Positions 27,460-35,166 of a stretch of DNA of 64,000 nucleotides are shown here, piece by piece (positions within the stretch are counted from its first letter, which is position 1; each line of letters starts with the position of its first letter). Both the position numbers and the translations under genes were made by a program. The notes under the pieces are model-generated. The model searched no databases. It saw nothing but the letters and a program-made list of their open reading frames with translations, and had not been told where the DNA came from. The stretch lies in the NCBI RefSeq assembly GCF_011753055.1, contig NZ_VWWJ01000020.1:1-64000 (forward strand). Direction: 5' to 3'. Source of the stretch: Burkholderia sp. Ax-1719 (GTDB lineage Bacteria; Pseudomonadota; Gammaproteobacteria; Burkholderiales; Burkholderiaceae).

Positions 27460-27977
27460 TAATGCGACCGCCCTTCGTCGTACTGCTCTAGCTTGTATGT
27501 ACGGATGATCGAGTTCAGCTTCGCGAAGTATGCTGGATCGGTTGCGTAGCCGCTGCGCGCCAGTGCGGCCGCAAACTTTGCGCTGTTGGTGTACAGAAAG
27601 CATGAACGGTACAGCGGATTGGTCCGAAGCATGTTTGCGTAGTCCGCGGCTGCGTCTTCATAGCTGCCATACGCGCGGAAGGCGTCGTCGATCTGGATAG
27701 CCTGCCCGTTGACCACTTCGTGAGTGGTGAACGTCGTGCTCGCTCCGGACGGTGCGCGTCCCTTGACGCCGAAGTAAGCGTTGCCAACTACGGCTTGGCC
27801 CCAGCGAGTTTCGAGCGCCGACTGCGCGAGAACAACGCCCACCGGGACGTGATACCTGGTCTGGATAGACTTCGCGGCCTCCAGATGTGCGTCTATGAAC
27901 GCCTGCACGTGCGGAGGCACATGCCCGGATGTCGTGGCGCGGTGATGTCGGGTACGTTGGGTGGAGGGTTGAGGCAT
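27459..27977 (-). CDS. Glucosaminidase-domain peptidoglycan hydrolase
   Basis: 172 residues. A glucosaminidase/FlgJ-type fold spans about 25-165: PVGVVLAQSALETRWGQ (catalytic glutamate region, about 48-64), GNAYFGVKG, and SGYATDPAYFAKLNSII near the end. It lacks a signal peptide; the first 23 residues are Arg/His/Ser/Thr-rich. This means it needs another export route (type VI secretion, phage lysis or similar). The downstream gene encodes a secreted partner. It could equally be a relic phage endolysin. Confidence 0.78.
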   Translation of the reverse strand: MPQPSTQRTRHHRATTSGHVPPHVQAFIDAHLEAAKSIQTRYHVPVGVVLAQSALETRWGQAVVGNAYFGVKGRAPSGASTTFTTHEVVNGQAIQIDDAFRAYGSYEDAAADYANMLRTNPLYRSCFLYTNSAKFAAALARSGYATDPAYFAKLNSIIRTYKLEQYDEGRSH

Positions 27978-28149
27978 CGGCGCTCTCTCAAGGGGCGGGC
28001 GTGAAAGGATTGCATACCGACGTTGATCATGTACCTACCAGCTTGGGGAGGTCAACACGCGTCCTTGGAACGAACAAACCTGAATAACGCCGCTGGCCCT
28101 GGATTCTCCCGTTGCTATGATGGGCGCTTGTCCCCTCAGGACCGCAGTT

Positions 28150-28504
28150 CACGCGGAGGAAATTGTAATGGGCGAGGAAACCAAGGCCGAGTTGCTGGCG
28201 TTCGCCGTTCGTGATCGCGGACCTGTGGCGTGAGTGAACTGAAGAAGAGGGCAACGCGCTCTCGTTCACGAGGCTGACCGTCAATGGCGAGCATCCGCTG
28301 ATGAAGCGCTTCTACAAGCCAGGCGACGAGAAGCGGTCGGTGGTGATCGTGCCACCGGCGGAGTATCAAAGTTGGCTCGCCAGCCGGTCGATGGACGAAG
28401 CGCGCAGTTTCCTCAATCTTTTCCCCGCCTCGCGAATGCACGCTGAGCCGTTCCCAGCTCCGCCTCGCGCCGCACAGGTTCGCACCGAGCAGGGCTCAGA
28501 GTGA
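28150..28504 (+). pseudogene. Degraded second copy of yedK (3' part)
   Basis: The frame from about 28150 reads like residues 115-210 of the intact YedK at 26047-26724: IADLWRE, then an in-frame TGA at 28235-28237 where the intact gene has Trp, then FTRLTVNGEHPLMKRFYKPG and GDEKRSVVIVPPAEYQSWLAS. The N-terminal half with Cys2 is missing. It is not an exact copy, so it probably came from another yedK-tRNA-His region rather than a recent duplication. Confidence 0.8.
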
Positions 28505-28550
28505 CCGAGGTAAGGCGCATGTTTGTACTCGCGATACCCGCAGCTGAATA

Positions 28551-29231
28551 CTATTTGCCGATCGACTTTTGATGGTCGCGAATGCCGACGTAGATTTGAC
28601 TGAGTGCTGAGCTCAGCGCATCGGTTGTAGTTGTTCGCTCGAGCGCGTGCCCCTGAGGGGAGTCCGGAAGATTGCAGTATCCCGCAACTGCGTCTTCAAT
28701 AAGTTCGAACGCCTCTTCCAGCATCGAAAATACATTCGGCCAAATCGGCGCCACAAGCATCAGCTTACGCATCTGCGCCCGATGCTTTTCTTGGAACGAT
28801 CCGAAATATGTCAAACGTTCGGCACTCGTCGTTGTAGCGGCGGGCAATTCCCCCATGACCTCCGTTGCGAAAGTCATAGCCGGTTCAATAGACGTCGGGA
28901 AGAGAACCTTACGAAGCCAGAATTCGTCTTGGATGGACTGCTCCCGGCTACGTGCATCTTTCCGCAGGCCGAGGAATTTATCCCAAACCGTTACACCCAA
29001 ACTCGCCAGCGAAATTAGGACTGCAGCGAATGCAATCCACGTGCTCGGCTGCGACCATACGCTAGGATTATCCGATTTCACAAAAAAAGATCCGCCTGCT
29101 GGGCGGACCTCGATCGTCGGTATCGAACTAACAGCGACGGGCACTCCAGAGGACGGATACGCGGCTGCCGTTTGCACAGAGGCTACGTTGGCGTTCGCTG
29201 GCGTTGCGTTATAGCGTAGGTGTTTTGGCAA
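28551..29231 (-). CDS. Island membrane protein of unknown function
   Basis: 226 residues with one hydrophobic helix (about 63-82, TWIAFAAVLISLASLGVTVW) and a charged helical segment after it (about 88-110). The C-terminal cytoplasmic part is mostly alpha-helical. There is no recognisable domain. It is the third gene of a leftward trio after the ATPase-like and STAS-like genes, 15 bp from the latter. Its lower GC supports acquisition from elsewhere. It may be the membrane effector or sensor of the trio (inference). Confidence 0.6.
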   Translation of the reverse strand: MPKHLRYNATPANANVASVQTAAAYPSSGVPVAVSSIPTIEVRPAGGSFFVKSDNPSVWSQPSTWIAFAAVLISLASLGVTVWDKFLGLRKDARSREQSIQDEFWLRKVLFPTSIEPAMTFATEVMGELPAATTTSAERLTYFGSFQEKHRAQMRKLMLVAPIWPNVFSMLEEAFELIEDAVAGYCNLPDSPQGHALERTTTTDALSSALSQIYVGIRDHQKSIGK

Positions 29232-29245
29232 TATGGACTTGCTCG

Positions 29246-29569
29246 TTATCGAGTGAAGAGTGTCTTTGTCTGAAGTGCGCGGCTTGCGTAGTCAAAGAAC
29301 GCGTCCATCAACACTGGGTTCGCAGAGAAACGGAACTTGCTAAAAAAAGCATCACGGCTGCCTGCGGCGAGTACGCTCGGGCCAAAAAGCCCAAGAAAGA
29401 ACGAACTCGTAACTGAGTACGTCGTAGCCGGGACGTTTACAGAAACTACGTCGCCGGAACGATCAACCGAATCGAGCTCATACTTACGACGCAACGACTC
29501 GCCCCTTGGGCGCCCTGAGTAGATCGGTCCCTCTATATCACGGAAGTCAATCGTCATGTTCGATGCCAT
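29246..29569 (-). CDS. STAS-like (DUF4325-type) protein
   Basis: 107 residues. The pattern IDFRDIEGPIYSGRPRGESLRRKYEL followed by VVSVNVPATTYSVTSSFFLGLFGP matches the STAS-like DUF4325 family as I know it: a small anti-anti-sigma-like fold usually encoded beside an ATPase of the GHKL class. The gene overlaps the upstream ATPase gene by 24 nt, strong coupling. A partner-switch role with that ATPase is inference. Confidence 0.68.
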   Translation of the reverse strand: MASNMTIDFRDIEGPIYSGRPRGESLRRKYELDSVDRSGDVVSVNVPATTYSVTSSFFLGLFGPSVLAAGSRDAFFSKFRFSANPVLMDAFFDYASRALQTKTLFTR

Positions 29570-30908
29570 TTGTAACCTCCTCGACCAATGTGCTATCGGC
29601 TAAGGAAAGTGGAAACTTAATACTAATGATAGTCCCGGGGAAGCGGTAGTCTCCGAGACTCTTCACAAACCTTGAGTCTGGCTTCTCATACAAATCGTTC
29701 GTGGCATTGAACGCTATGATCTTGCCCGCATCAGGGTCGGGAGCGACCATTCGATAAGTGCCATCAAACAAGATATAGGTGCCGCCGGACACGATAGCCA
29801 TCTTGGCCCCACCAGTTGAGCCATTACAGAGATCGTTGATACGTTGGAAGAACTCGATAAACTCAACGGTTCCTTGACCGCGTGTAGTTTCCTCAGACGT
29901 GTTCAACCTGCTTACATGGCTCTGTAGTGCCACAACGGTGAGCAAATCCTCTTCCCGCCAGGCCGTCCCGAAAAGATTGCGTTTCGCATGCTTTTCAATG
30001 TACGGCGCTACCTGCTTCCAAGTGTACCCGTTCTTGTCAACGGTCTGCAGCGATTCTGCAATGCTTCGACCAAAGTTAAAGATCGCTATCTCACACATGG
30101 GGACATCAAGTGTGTTGTCAAGATAGCCTTGCACCGTCCAATCCAGATACGCAGCGTGGTCTTCTGCGTTCGCCAGAATCTCGCCGAGATAGGTGCCAAG
30201 GAAGTAGGTGCCGAGTTCGCTCAACTCCCAGCCATGATCGCGAAGACATTTTTGAATATGGTCAACGAAATTGGCCTGTTGCCGATCTTTGAAGTCCGCC
30301 TTCGAGCCATCGCCGGGATTACTGTAGCTGCGGTTGCGTGCCTCAAACACACGAATGTCACGCGTCTCGTCGTGAGTTAGCGCCTCATGCGCTATTTCCA
30401 TGTGCTTGATGATGCCGGTTGCTTTGATCAGCCGCTTGAGTGCTTGGTTCTTCGGATAGTAGCCGGCCACACGAAGCTTTCGCTTCGCGTGTCGCCATTT
30501 GAATTCCGCGTTTCGTTCCGTCGCAACGATGTCGAGGAGGGAATTGGCCGCGAGATCGACGTCTTCAAGCGCTCGGTGATCGAAAACGATCTTCTGTACG
30601 TTTCCATTGCTCACGCCGTGAGCGAATGCGGTCAGAAGATCTATTGCCAGTTCTGGGCTGTCAATGATCGAGAGTTGGCGCGGAATCGTTACGCGAATTT
30701 CGCCGTTCGTGCTGCCCAATGTGTGGACAGCCTTAGCGGCGAGCATTTCGATAATTTTGGAAGACTTAATCCCACCCGCGCCTTTTTGAAGATTGCGGCG
30801 CTTCATCGCTTGACGACGGAGTTTTTGAATTCGGGATTGGAAGCGGCGCTCGGCACGCTCGATCATCTTCTGACGAAAACGAGCCTGCTCATTATTGATG
30901 GTTGGCAT
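29547..30908 (-). CDS. GHKL-like ATP-binding protein with N-terminal STAS-like region
   Basis: 453 residues. A basic helical start (about 8-40) is followed by a region (about 68-130) that reads like a STAS fold (IRVTIPRQLSIIDS, VQKIVFDHRALEDVDLAANSLLDIV). The C-terminal half looks like a GHKL ATPase: N box LGEILANAEDHA at 241-252 with E243, N247 and D250; a G1-like IFNFGRSI (276-283); a G2-like TRGQGT (342-347); and a closing strand FPGTIISIKFPL (423-434). The G1 aspartate is replaced by Asn, so ATP binding needs proof. It heads the operon with the STAS-like and membrane genes. Confidence 0.65.
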   Translation of the reverse strand: MPTINNEQARFRQKMIERAERRFQSRIQKLRRQAMKRRNLQKGAGGIKSSKIIEMLAAKAVHTLGSTNGEIRVTIPRQLSIIDSPELAIDLLTAFAHGVSNGNVQKIVFDHRALEDVDLAANSLLDIVATERNAEFKWRHAKRKLRVAGYYPKNQALKRLIKATGIIKHMEIAHEALTHDETRDIRVFEARNRSYSNPGDGSKADFKDRQQANFVDHIQKCLRDHGWELSELGTYFLGTYLGEILANAEDHAAYLDWTVQGYLDNTLDVPMCEIAIFNFGRSIAESLQTVDKNGYTWKQVAPYIEKHAKRNLFGTAWREEDLLTVVALQSHVSRLNTSEETTRGQGTVEFIEFFQRINDLCNGSTGGAKMAIVSGGTYILFDGTYRMVAPDPDAGKIIAFNATNDLYEKPDSRFVKSLGDYRFPGTIISIKFPLSLADSTLVEEVTNGIEHDD

Positions 30909-31030
30909 GCTCGTCCCCGCAGAGAGCCTTAGCCGATCTCTAGAGGGAGGATTCCGATTTCTTGAAATTCATTCCGAATTTCACATCGCGGAACGATCTC
31001 AAGTCGGCAACATCTTGAATATTAAGAATT

Positions 31031-31081
31031 TTTTGGGGTGGCTGACGGGACTCGAACCCGCGACAACAGGAATCACAATCC
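31031..31081 (-). repeat. Island attachment repeat within tRNA-His
   Basis: Second copy of the 51-bp repeat, here part of the intact tRNA-His. The two differ at two positions, so the island supplied its own 3' half and restored the gene. Confidence 0.85.
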
Positions 31082-31110
31082 TGGACTCTACCAACTGAGC
31101 TACAGCCACC
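31034..31110 (-). tRNA. tRNA-His (anticodon GTG)
   Basis: Minus strand GGTGGCTGTAGCTCAGTTGG through encoded CCA, 77 nt including the extra G-1 unique to histidine tRNA. The anticodon loop is TTGTGAT in the stem CAGGA/TCCTG, giving anticodon GTG. The 3' part is also the island attachment site. Confidence 0.96.
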
Positions 31111-31170
31111 ACTGTCCAACTGTTTTCTTGTTTTTCGCTGCTTTGTAGGCGGCGTCAATCAAGAAGAGAG

Positions 31171-31176
31171 ATTATA
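31171..31176 (-). promoter_or_regulatory. Probable -10 box of tRNA-His
   Basis: A perfect TATAAT on the minus strand in an A+T-rich pocket, about 60 bp upstream of the tRNA. No good TTGACA is found at the right spacing, so confidence is limited. Confidence 0.4.
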
Positions 31177-31217
31177 TACACGCCTTATCAGTCTTGCCTA
31201 GCCCTTTATTCAAAAAA

Positions 31218-32252
31218 TTATGAAGAAAGTTCGGCGGGGGCGTTGGCCGATAGTTCGAGCGGCGCGCGAAGGTGCGAACGCGCCGTTTCGAAGATGGCGA
31301 GATCGGCTTTTGCCAGCTCGCGGCTGTCCGACAGCACACGACGCCAGCCGCGCGCACCAGCTTCGCCGCGATAGAGTCCCAGCGCGTGACGCGTGATCGA
31401 GCCGAGGAAGGTGCCGCGCGCAATTTCGCTCGCGCAATACTCGATCAGTTTCGCTTCGACTTCGTCGCGCGTAAGAGCCGGGCCGCTCGCGCCATAGAAA
31501 CGCGCATCGACATCGGCCAGCACGTAGGGGTTGTGATAGGCCTCGCGTCCCAGCATCACGCCATCGACGTGCTCAAGATGCGTCTCGACTTCGTCGAGCG
31601 TCTTGATGCCGCCATTGATGATGATTTCGAGCTGCGGGAAGTCGCGCTTGAGCTGGTACGCGTAGTCGTATTTGAGCGGCGGGATCTCGCGGTTTTCTTT
31701 CGGGCTGAGGCCCTTCAGGATCGCATTGCGGGCGTGCACGATAAAAACCTCGCAGCCTGCATCGGCAATCGTGCCGACGAAATCGCGCACAAAGGCGTAG
31801 TCCTCCACCGCATCCACGCCGATGCGGTGCTTGACCGTCACCGGCACCGACGTCACGTCGCGCATCGCCTTGACGCAATCGGCCACCAGCTTCGGCTCGT
31901 TCATCAGGCATGCGCCGAACGCGCCGCGCTGCACGCGCTCTGACGGGCAGCCGCAATTCAGGTTGATTTCGTCGTAACCCCATTGCTCGCCGAGCTTCGC
32001 GCAGCGCGCGAGGTCGTCGGGTTCGCTGCCGCCCAGTTGCAGGGCGACGGGCGCTTCTTCAGGCGTGAAAGCGAGATGGCGCGGCACATCGCCGTGGAGC
32101 AGCGCGCCCGTCGTCACCATCTCTGTATACAGCCATGTGTGCCGGGAGATGAAGCGGTGCAGCGAGCGACAGTGGCGATCTGTCCAGTCCATCATCGGGG
32201 CAACCGACACGCGGCGGGGCGTTGATTTCATTAGGTTTTGCTGGGTATTCAT
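31218..32252 (-). CDS. dusA: tRNA-dihydrouridine(20/20a) synthase
   Basis: 344 residues. A flavin enzyme that reduces U20/U20a in the tRNA D-loop. Signatures: SVAPMMDWTDRHCR (about 16-29), the catalytic cysteine in INLNCGCPSERVQRG (about 95-109), KHRIGVD and INGGIKTLDE. The C-terminal helical tRNA-binding domain is complete. The prophage integrase gene starts 119 bp upstream. DusA 5' ends are known attachment sites for phages and islands, and the first codons (NTQQNLMKST) are probably supplied by the phage. Confidence 0.95.
   Translation of the reverse strand: MNTQQNLMKSTPRRVSVAPMMDWTDRHCRSLHRFISRHTWLYTEMVTTGALLHGDVPRHLAFTPEEAPVALQLGGSEPDDLARCAKLGEQWGYDEINLNCGCPSERVQRGAFGACLMNEPKLVADCVKAMRDVTSVPVTVKHRIGVDAVEDYAFVRDFVGTIADAGCEVFIVHARNAILKGLSPKENREIPPLKYDYAYQLKRDFPQLEIIINGGIKTLDEVETHLEHVDGVMLGREAYHNPYVLADVDARFYGASGPALTRDEVEAKLIEYCASEIARGTFLGSITRHALGLYRGEAGARGWRRVLSDSRELAKADLAIFETARSHLRAPLELSANAPAELSS
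32165..32215. other. Predicted prophage left attachment region in dusA
   Basis: The DNA coding for the conserved dusA motif around APMMDWTDRHC is the usual recombination target of dusA-specific integrases. The exact core cannot be set, because the right junction is outside the window. Confidence 0.5.
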
Positions 32253-32304
32253 AGACTTACGGGCGCTTTTGCGTTGCGTGATTCGCGCTGCAAATCAGCC
32301 ATTT

Positions 32305-32363
32305 TTGCTGGTTTTTCTCCCAAAGTGCTACGATGTAGCACCGAAAAAAATCATGTAGCACCG
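32305..32363 (+). promoter_or_regulatory. Integrase promoter with overlapping inverted repeat
   Basis: TTGCTG (32305-32310) and TACGAT (32329-32334, with extended TG) at 18-bp spacing form a candidate promoter. The inverted repeat GTGCTAC-GAT-GTAGCAC (32325-32341) covers the -10, and a further half-site GTAGCAC follows at 32355-32361 within a direct repeat ATGTAGCACCG. This suggests autoregulation or recombinase binding. Confidence 0.5.
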
Positions 32364-32371
32364 GGAGAGAA

Positions 32372-33448
32372 ATGGGGACTATTACGCCCCGCGCGCGCGC
32401 GGATGGAAGTATAGGCTACACCGCCCAGATCCGCCTGAAGGAGCGGGGCGTAGTGGTGTTCACGGAAGCCAGGACATTCGACCGTCGGCCGGCAGCGCAG
32501 GCGTGGCTAGACCGCCGCGAGCGCGAGCTGGCGGAACCGGGCGCCCGGGAATCGGTGAAGCAAGAAGACCCGGTGCTGGCGGATGTGATCGATCGCTATA
32601 TTCGCGAATCGAAGCGCGATCTCGGGCGCACGAAAAAACAGGTACTCGGCGCAATCAAGGCTGCGCCGATCGGGCAACTTCGCTGCAGCCAGTTGAAGAG
32701 CCAGTCATACGTTTCGTTTGCTCAAGGCCTGAAGGTCCAGCCGCAGACCGTCGAGAACTACATGTCGCATCTGAGCCCCGTCGTGACGGTCGCTCGGCCG
32801 GCGTGGGGATACCCCATCGACGATAAGGAATTTTCAGATGCCCGCGTCGTTTTGAAGCAGTTGGGGCAGGTAGGGAAGTCGAAGCAGCGTGATCGCCGCC
32901 CCACGCCGGATGAACTGGACCGAATTCTGCGGCACTACGAGGAGATGGATCAGCGCGAGCGCGCCGAGATCCCGATGCAAAAAATCATCGTGTTCGCGAT
33001 GTTCTCCACGCGTCGTCAAGAAGAAATTACAACCATTGAATGGAGCGATTACGAGCGCGATCGAGTGCTCGTGCGCGACATGAAGCATCCAGGGCAGAAA
33101 GTCGGAAATGACACCTGGTGCGATTTACCGCCAGAGGCGGCGCGCGTCGTCGACTCCATTCCGAAAGGAAAGGGGCCGATCTTCCCATTCAACCATCGCT
33201 CGATTTCGGCCAGCTTCACGCGCGCATGTAGCTTTCTTGGGATCGAAGATCTTCACTTCCACGATCTGCGCCATGAAGGCACGAGCCGGCTATTCGAGAT
33301 GGGCGGCAACATTCCGCACGTCGCGGCGGTGACAGGGCACCGCACTTGGAACTCTCTGAAGCGCTACACCCACCTTCGCCAGTCGGGCGACAGGTGGGCC
33401 GGATGGAAGTGGCTCGACATTATTGCCCCTCGTCAGGAGCAAAGCTGA
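32372..33448 (+). CDS. Phage tyrosine integrase
   Basis: 358 residues. The N-terminal arm-binding and core-binding region (about 1-165) is followed by a catalytic domain with Arg in FSTRRQEE (about 211-218), HDLRHEG (297-303), the GHRTW histidine (about 322-326) and the nucleophile Tyr332 in KRYTHL. It catalyses site-specific insertion and excision. Its place directly beside the dusA start indicates dusA specificity. GGGAGAG precedes the ATG. The 3' end overlaps the convergent PrtN-like gene by 16 nt. Confidence 0.93.
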   Translation: MGTITPRARADGSIGYTAQIRLKERGVVVFTEARTFDRRPAAQAWLDRRERELAEPGARESVKQEDPVLADVIDRYIRESKRDLGRTKKQVLGAIKAAPIGQLRCSQLKSQSYVSFAQGLKVQPQTVENYMSHLSPVVTVARPAWGYPIDDKEFSDARVVLKQLGQVGKSKQRDRRPTPDELDRILRHYEEMDQRERAEIPMQKIIVFAMFSTRRQEEITTIEWSDYERDRVLVRDMKHPGQKVGNDTWCDLPPEAARVVDSIPKGKGPIFPFNHRSISASFTRACSFLGIEDLHFHDLRHEGTSRLFEMGGNIPHVAAVTGHRTWNSLKRYTHLRQSGDRWAGWKWLDIIAPRQEQS

Positions 33449-33693
33449 GCGCATTCCTTGACAGCAGCCGCGCGGCGCTCGTCGATGTATCGAGCCAGGT
33501 CTTCGACGTGTACGCCCTTCGCGCCTTTCTGGGACGACTCCATGCGTACGAGCGGCAGGCGGATCTCTCCGCCTGAAATCTTGCGCAGGAGGGTTGGCGG
33601 CGTCAGTGGTGCGAAATAGTCGCGGCAGACGGTTTCAAGCGGAATGATCGCCGTCGCGCCGTACTGCGCAAGCAATAGAAAGGTCGTGTTCAT
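33433..33693 (-). CDS. PrtN-like (pyocin activator family) protein
   Basis: 86 residues matching the PrtN family: MNTTFLLLAQYGATAIIPLETVCRDYF at the start and GEIRLPLVRMESSQKGAKGVHVEDLA in the middle. In Pseudomonas PrtN activates pyocin genes; in prophages such genes sit beside integrases and may act as excisionase-like or regulatory DNA-binding proteins. It is the last gene of the leftward early operon and convergent with int. Confidence 0.82.
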   Translation of the reverse strand: MNTTFLLLAQYGATAIIPLETVCRDYFAPLTPPTLLRKISGGEIRLPLVRMESSQKGAKGVHVEDLARYIDERRAAAVKECAQLCS

Positions 33694-34076
33694 GCTGCCG
33701 CTCCCTGGTATTCCCCAAACAGTGCAACGTCGTGCGGGTGTCGAAACAAAATGCTGCCGCTTGCCTTTGAAGCCGAGATCCAGGCACGCTCCTCGGCCAG
33801 ATAATTTCGCTTCCTTCGCACGGCGCTCGAATACTCCGCGTCTTCGCCTGGGCCGTATCGGTAGATGGCGCGCCTGCGGCTATTTCCCGGAATGGCGTCG
33901 AAGCGCGTAACGAATATTTCTTTGCGTCGGTGCAGCACCGTCATCACATGGGATGCAGTGGTTCGCGAGAGACTGAGCGCTGCCTCCACGTCGAAGCTGG
34001 AAAAATCGCCGCCGGCCTGCATAAGCCGAGCGGCTCGCGCAATAGTGGCTTCGGACACGTGCTTTGCCACGATCAT
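33690..34076 (-). CDS. Phage protein with predicted helix-turn-helix
   Basis: 128 residues. The segment FDVEAALSLSRTTASHVMTVLHRRKEIFVTRF (about 28-59) reads like a winged helix. The rest is basic and no family is recognised. It is linked to both neighbours by 4-nt ATGA overlaps. Confidence 0.6.
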   Translation of the reverse strand: MIVAKHVSEATIARAARLMQAGGDFSSFDVEAALSLSRTTASHVMTVLHRRKEIFVTRFDAIPGNSRRRAIYRYGPGEDAEYSSAVRRKRNYLAEERAWISASKASGSILFRHPHDVALFGEYQGAAA

Positions 34077-34384
34077 TTCCCTTTGGCGGTGAGGTCACCG
34101 TCTATGGTTCTCTGGTTACCATCACGCAGGGCAATGTGCACCGTGCCGCGACACGCTTTGTTCTGGCCGTCAGCGTGCCGCATGATGCCGCAGTGCAGGC
34201 AAACGCGCGCCGCGTGAAGAATGCTGGCACGGTCGAAGCCAAGGCTCGCGCCGATTACGAACTCGTGTCCATTTTCGGAGATGCGATCGCTCAGCTGGCG
34301 CAACTCTGGATAGAGAAAATCGGATAGGTCGGCGGCCAGGCTGGCGGCACGAACGGCGAACACTTCGAGATCGGTGAGGTTCAT
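34073..34384 (-). CDS. Hypothetical phage protein with Cys pair
   Basis: 103 residues. CLHC near residue 62 and a later Cys suggest a small metal site, which is unproven. It overlaps its neighbours by ATGA and belongs to the leftward early operon. Confidence 0.55.
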   Translation of the reverse strand: MNLTDLEVFAVRAASLAADLSDFLYPELRQLSDRISENGHEFVIGASLGFDRASILHAARVCLHCGIMRHADGQNKACRGTVHIALRDGNQRTIDGDLTAKGK

Positions 34385-35166
34385 GCCTGCTGCTCCGGTT
34401 GTGCCACGCCGAGCAGCGCGCGCATTTCCGACATTTCGGCAAGGTCGAACGCACCGGGGAAGTTGTCAGCAGGTTCGGGCGGCAACCACAGGATGTCAAC
34501 GGCTTTGCAGCGCTCGATGATCTGTTCATCGGAGGCCACGGCTGGCGGGACGTCTGCCGCTGCATGCTTCGCGATGAGTGCGCGCAGATTCGCCTTTTCC
34601 TGCTGGGCGTTCTGGAGGCCATTTCCGAAATCGAAGCGCCCACCGACGAGCGACCAGGCGGAAGCGAATACCTGCGCTTGCTCCATAATTTCGTCGACGG
34701 CCGTGGAACTCACGCTCAATGGTGTGGCCGCGCCGCGCGCATAGGCGGCGGTGATCTGCTTGACGATCAGGGTGCTAACGGGCTGCGTGGCAGCATCCGC
34801 GATCTTGCGCCATGAGATACGGTCAATATCCAGAACCTTTGCGCACTGGCCTTCGCTGAGGCGATCTTCGGCATGCAGTTCGGTCAGAAGGCGCTCGACA
34901 CGTTTGCGAAACGACGCATCGGGCTGCGCTCCGCAATCGCATGGGCCAATAGGCAGTGCAGGCGCATTGTGCACGGCGCAGTCACTGGCATGCGTAACGC
35001 CGTTCTTGCAGGCAGCGCATTCGCAGTGATTCGCGCGTCGATCCATGATCTCGACGGCACGGCCGAGCATCTTCCAGTCTTCTTTCGCCAGATCGCTTCC
35101 AGCATACGCGGCAGGCTGGCCAGTCATGAGAAGCGTCTGGATGCGGGTTAGGAATGCGAGGGTCAT
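34381..35166 (-). CDS. Hypothetical phage protein
   Basis: 261 residues. The N-terminal third is Cys/His-rich (HCECAACKNGVTHASDC, about 47-63), possibly zinc-binding. The middle (about 95-135, LLTELHAEDRLSEGQCAKVLDIDRISWRKIADA) resembles a helix-turn-helix. No function recognised. It overlaps both neighbouring genes by 4 nt. Confidence 0.6.
   Translation of the reverse strand: MTLAFLTRIQTLLMTGQPAAYAGSDLAKEDWKMLGRAVEIMDRRANHCECAACKNGVTHASDCAVHNAPALPIGPCDCGAQPDASFRKRVERLLTELHAEDRLSEGQCAKVLDIDRISWRKIADAATQPVSTLIVKQITAAYARGAATPLSVSSTAVDEIMEQAQVFASAWSLVGGRFDFGNGLQNAQQEKANLRALIAKHAAADVPPAVASDEQIIERCKAVDILWLPPEPADNFPGAFDLAEMSEMRALLGVAQPEQQA

Larger units (their letters stand above)
26970..31081. 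mobile_element. 4.1-kb genomic island inserted in tRNA-His, no integrase
   Basis: Bounded by the 51-bp tRNA-His repeats. The complete tRNA is at one end and the displaced 3' fragment with the old terminator at the other, the layout left by a tyrosine-recombinase insertion. Contents are a secreted-protein/glucosaminidase pair, a decayed yedK copy, and an ATPase/STAS-like/membrane operon of lower GC. No integrase gene is present, so the element is a remnant or is moved in trans. Confidence 0.75.

Noticed and set aside
28023..28214. 63-codon plus-strand open frame upstream of the yedK remnant
   Set aside because: No ribosome-binding site and out of frame with the yedK-like sequence it overlaps.
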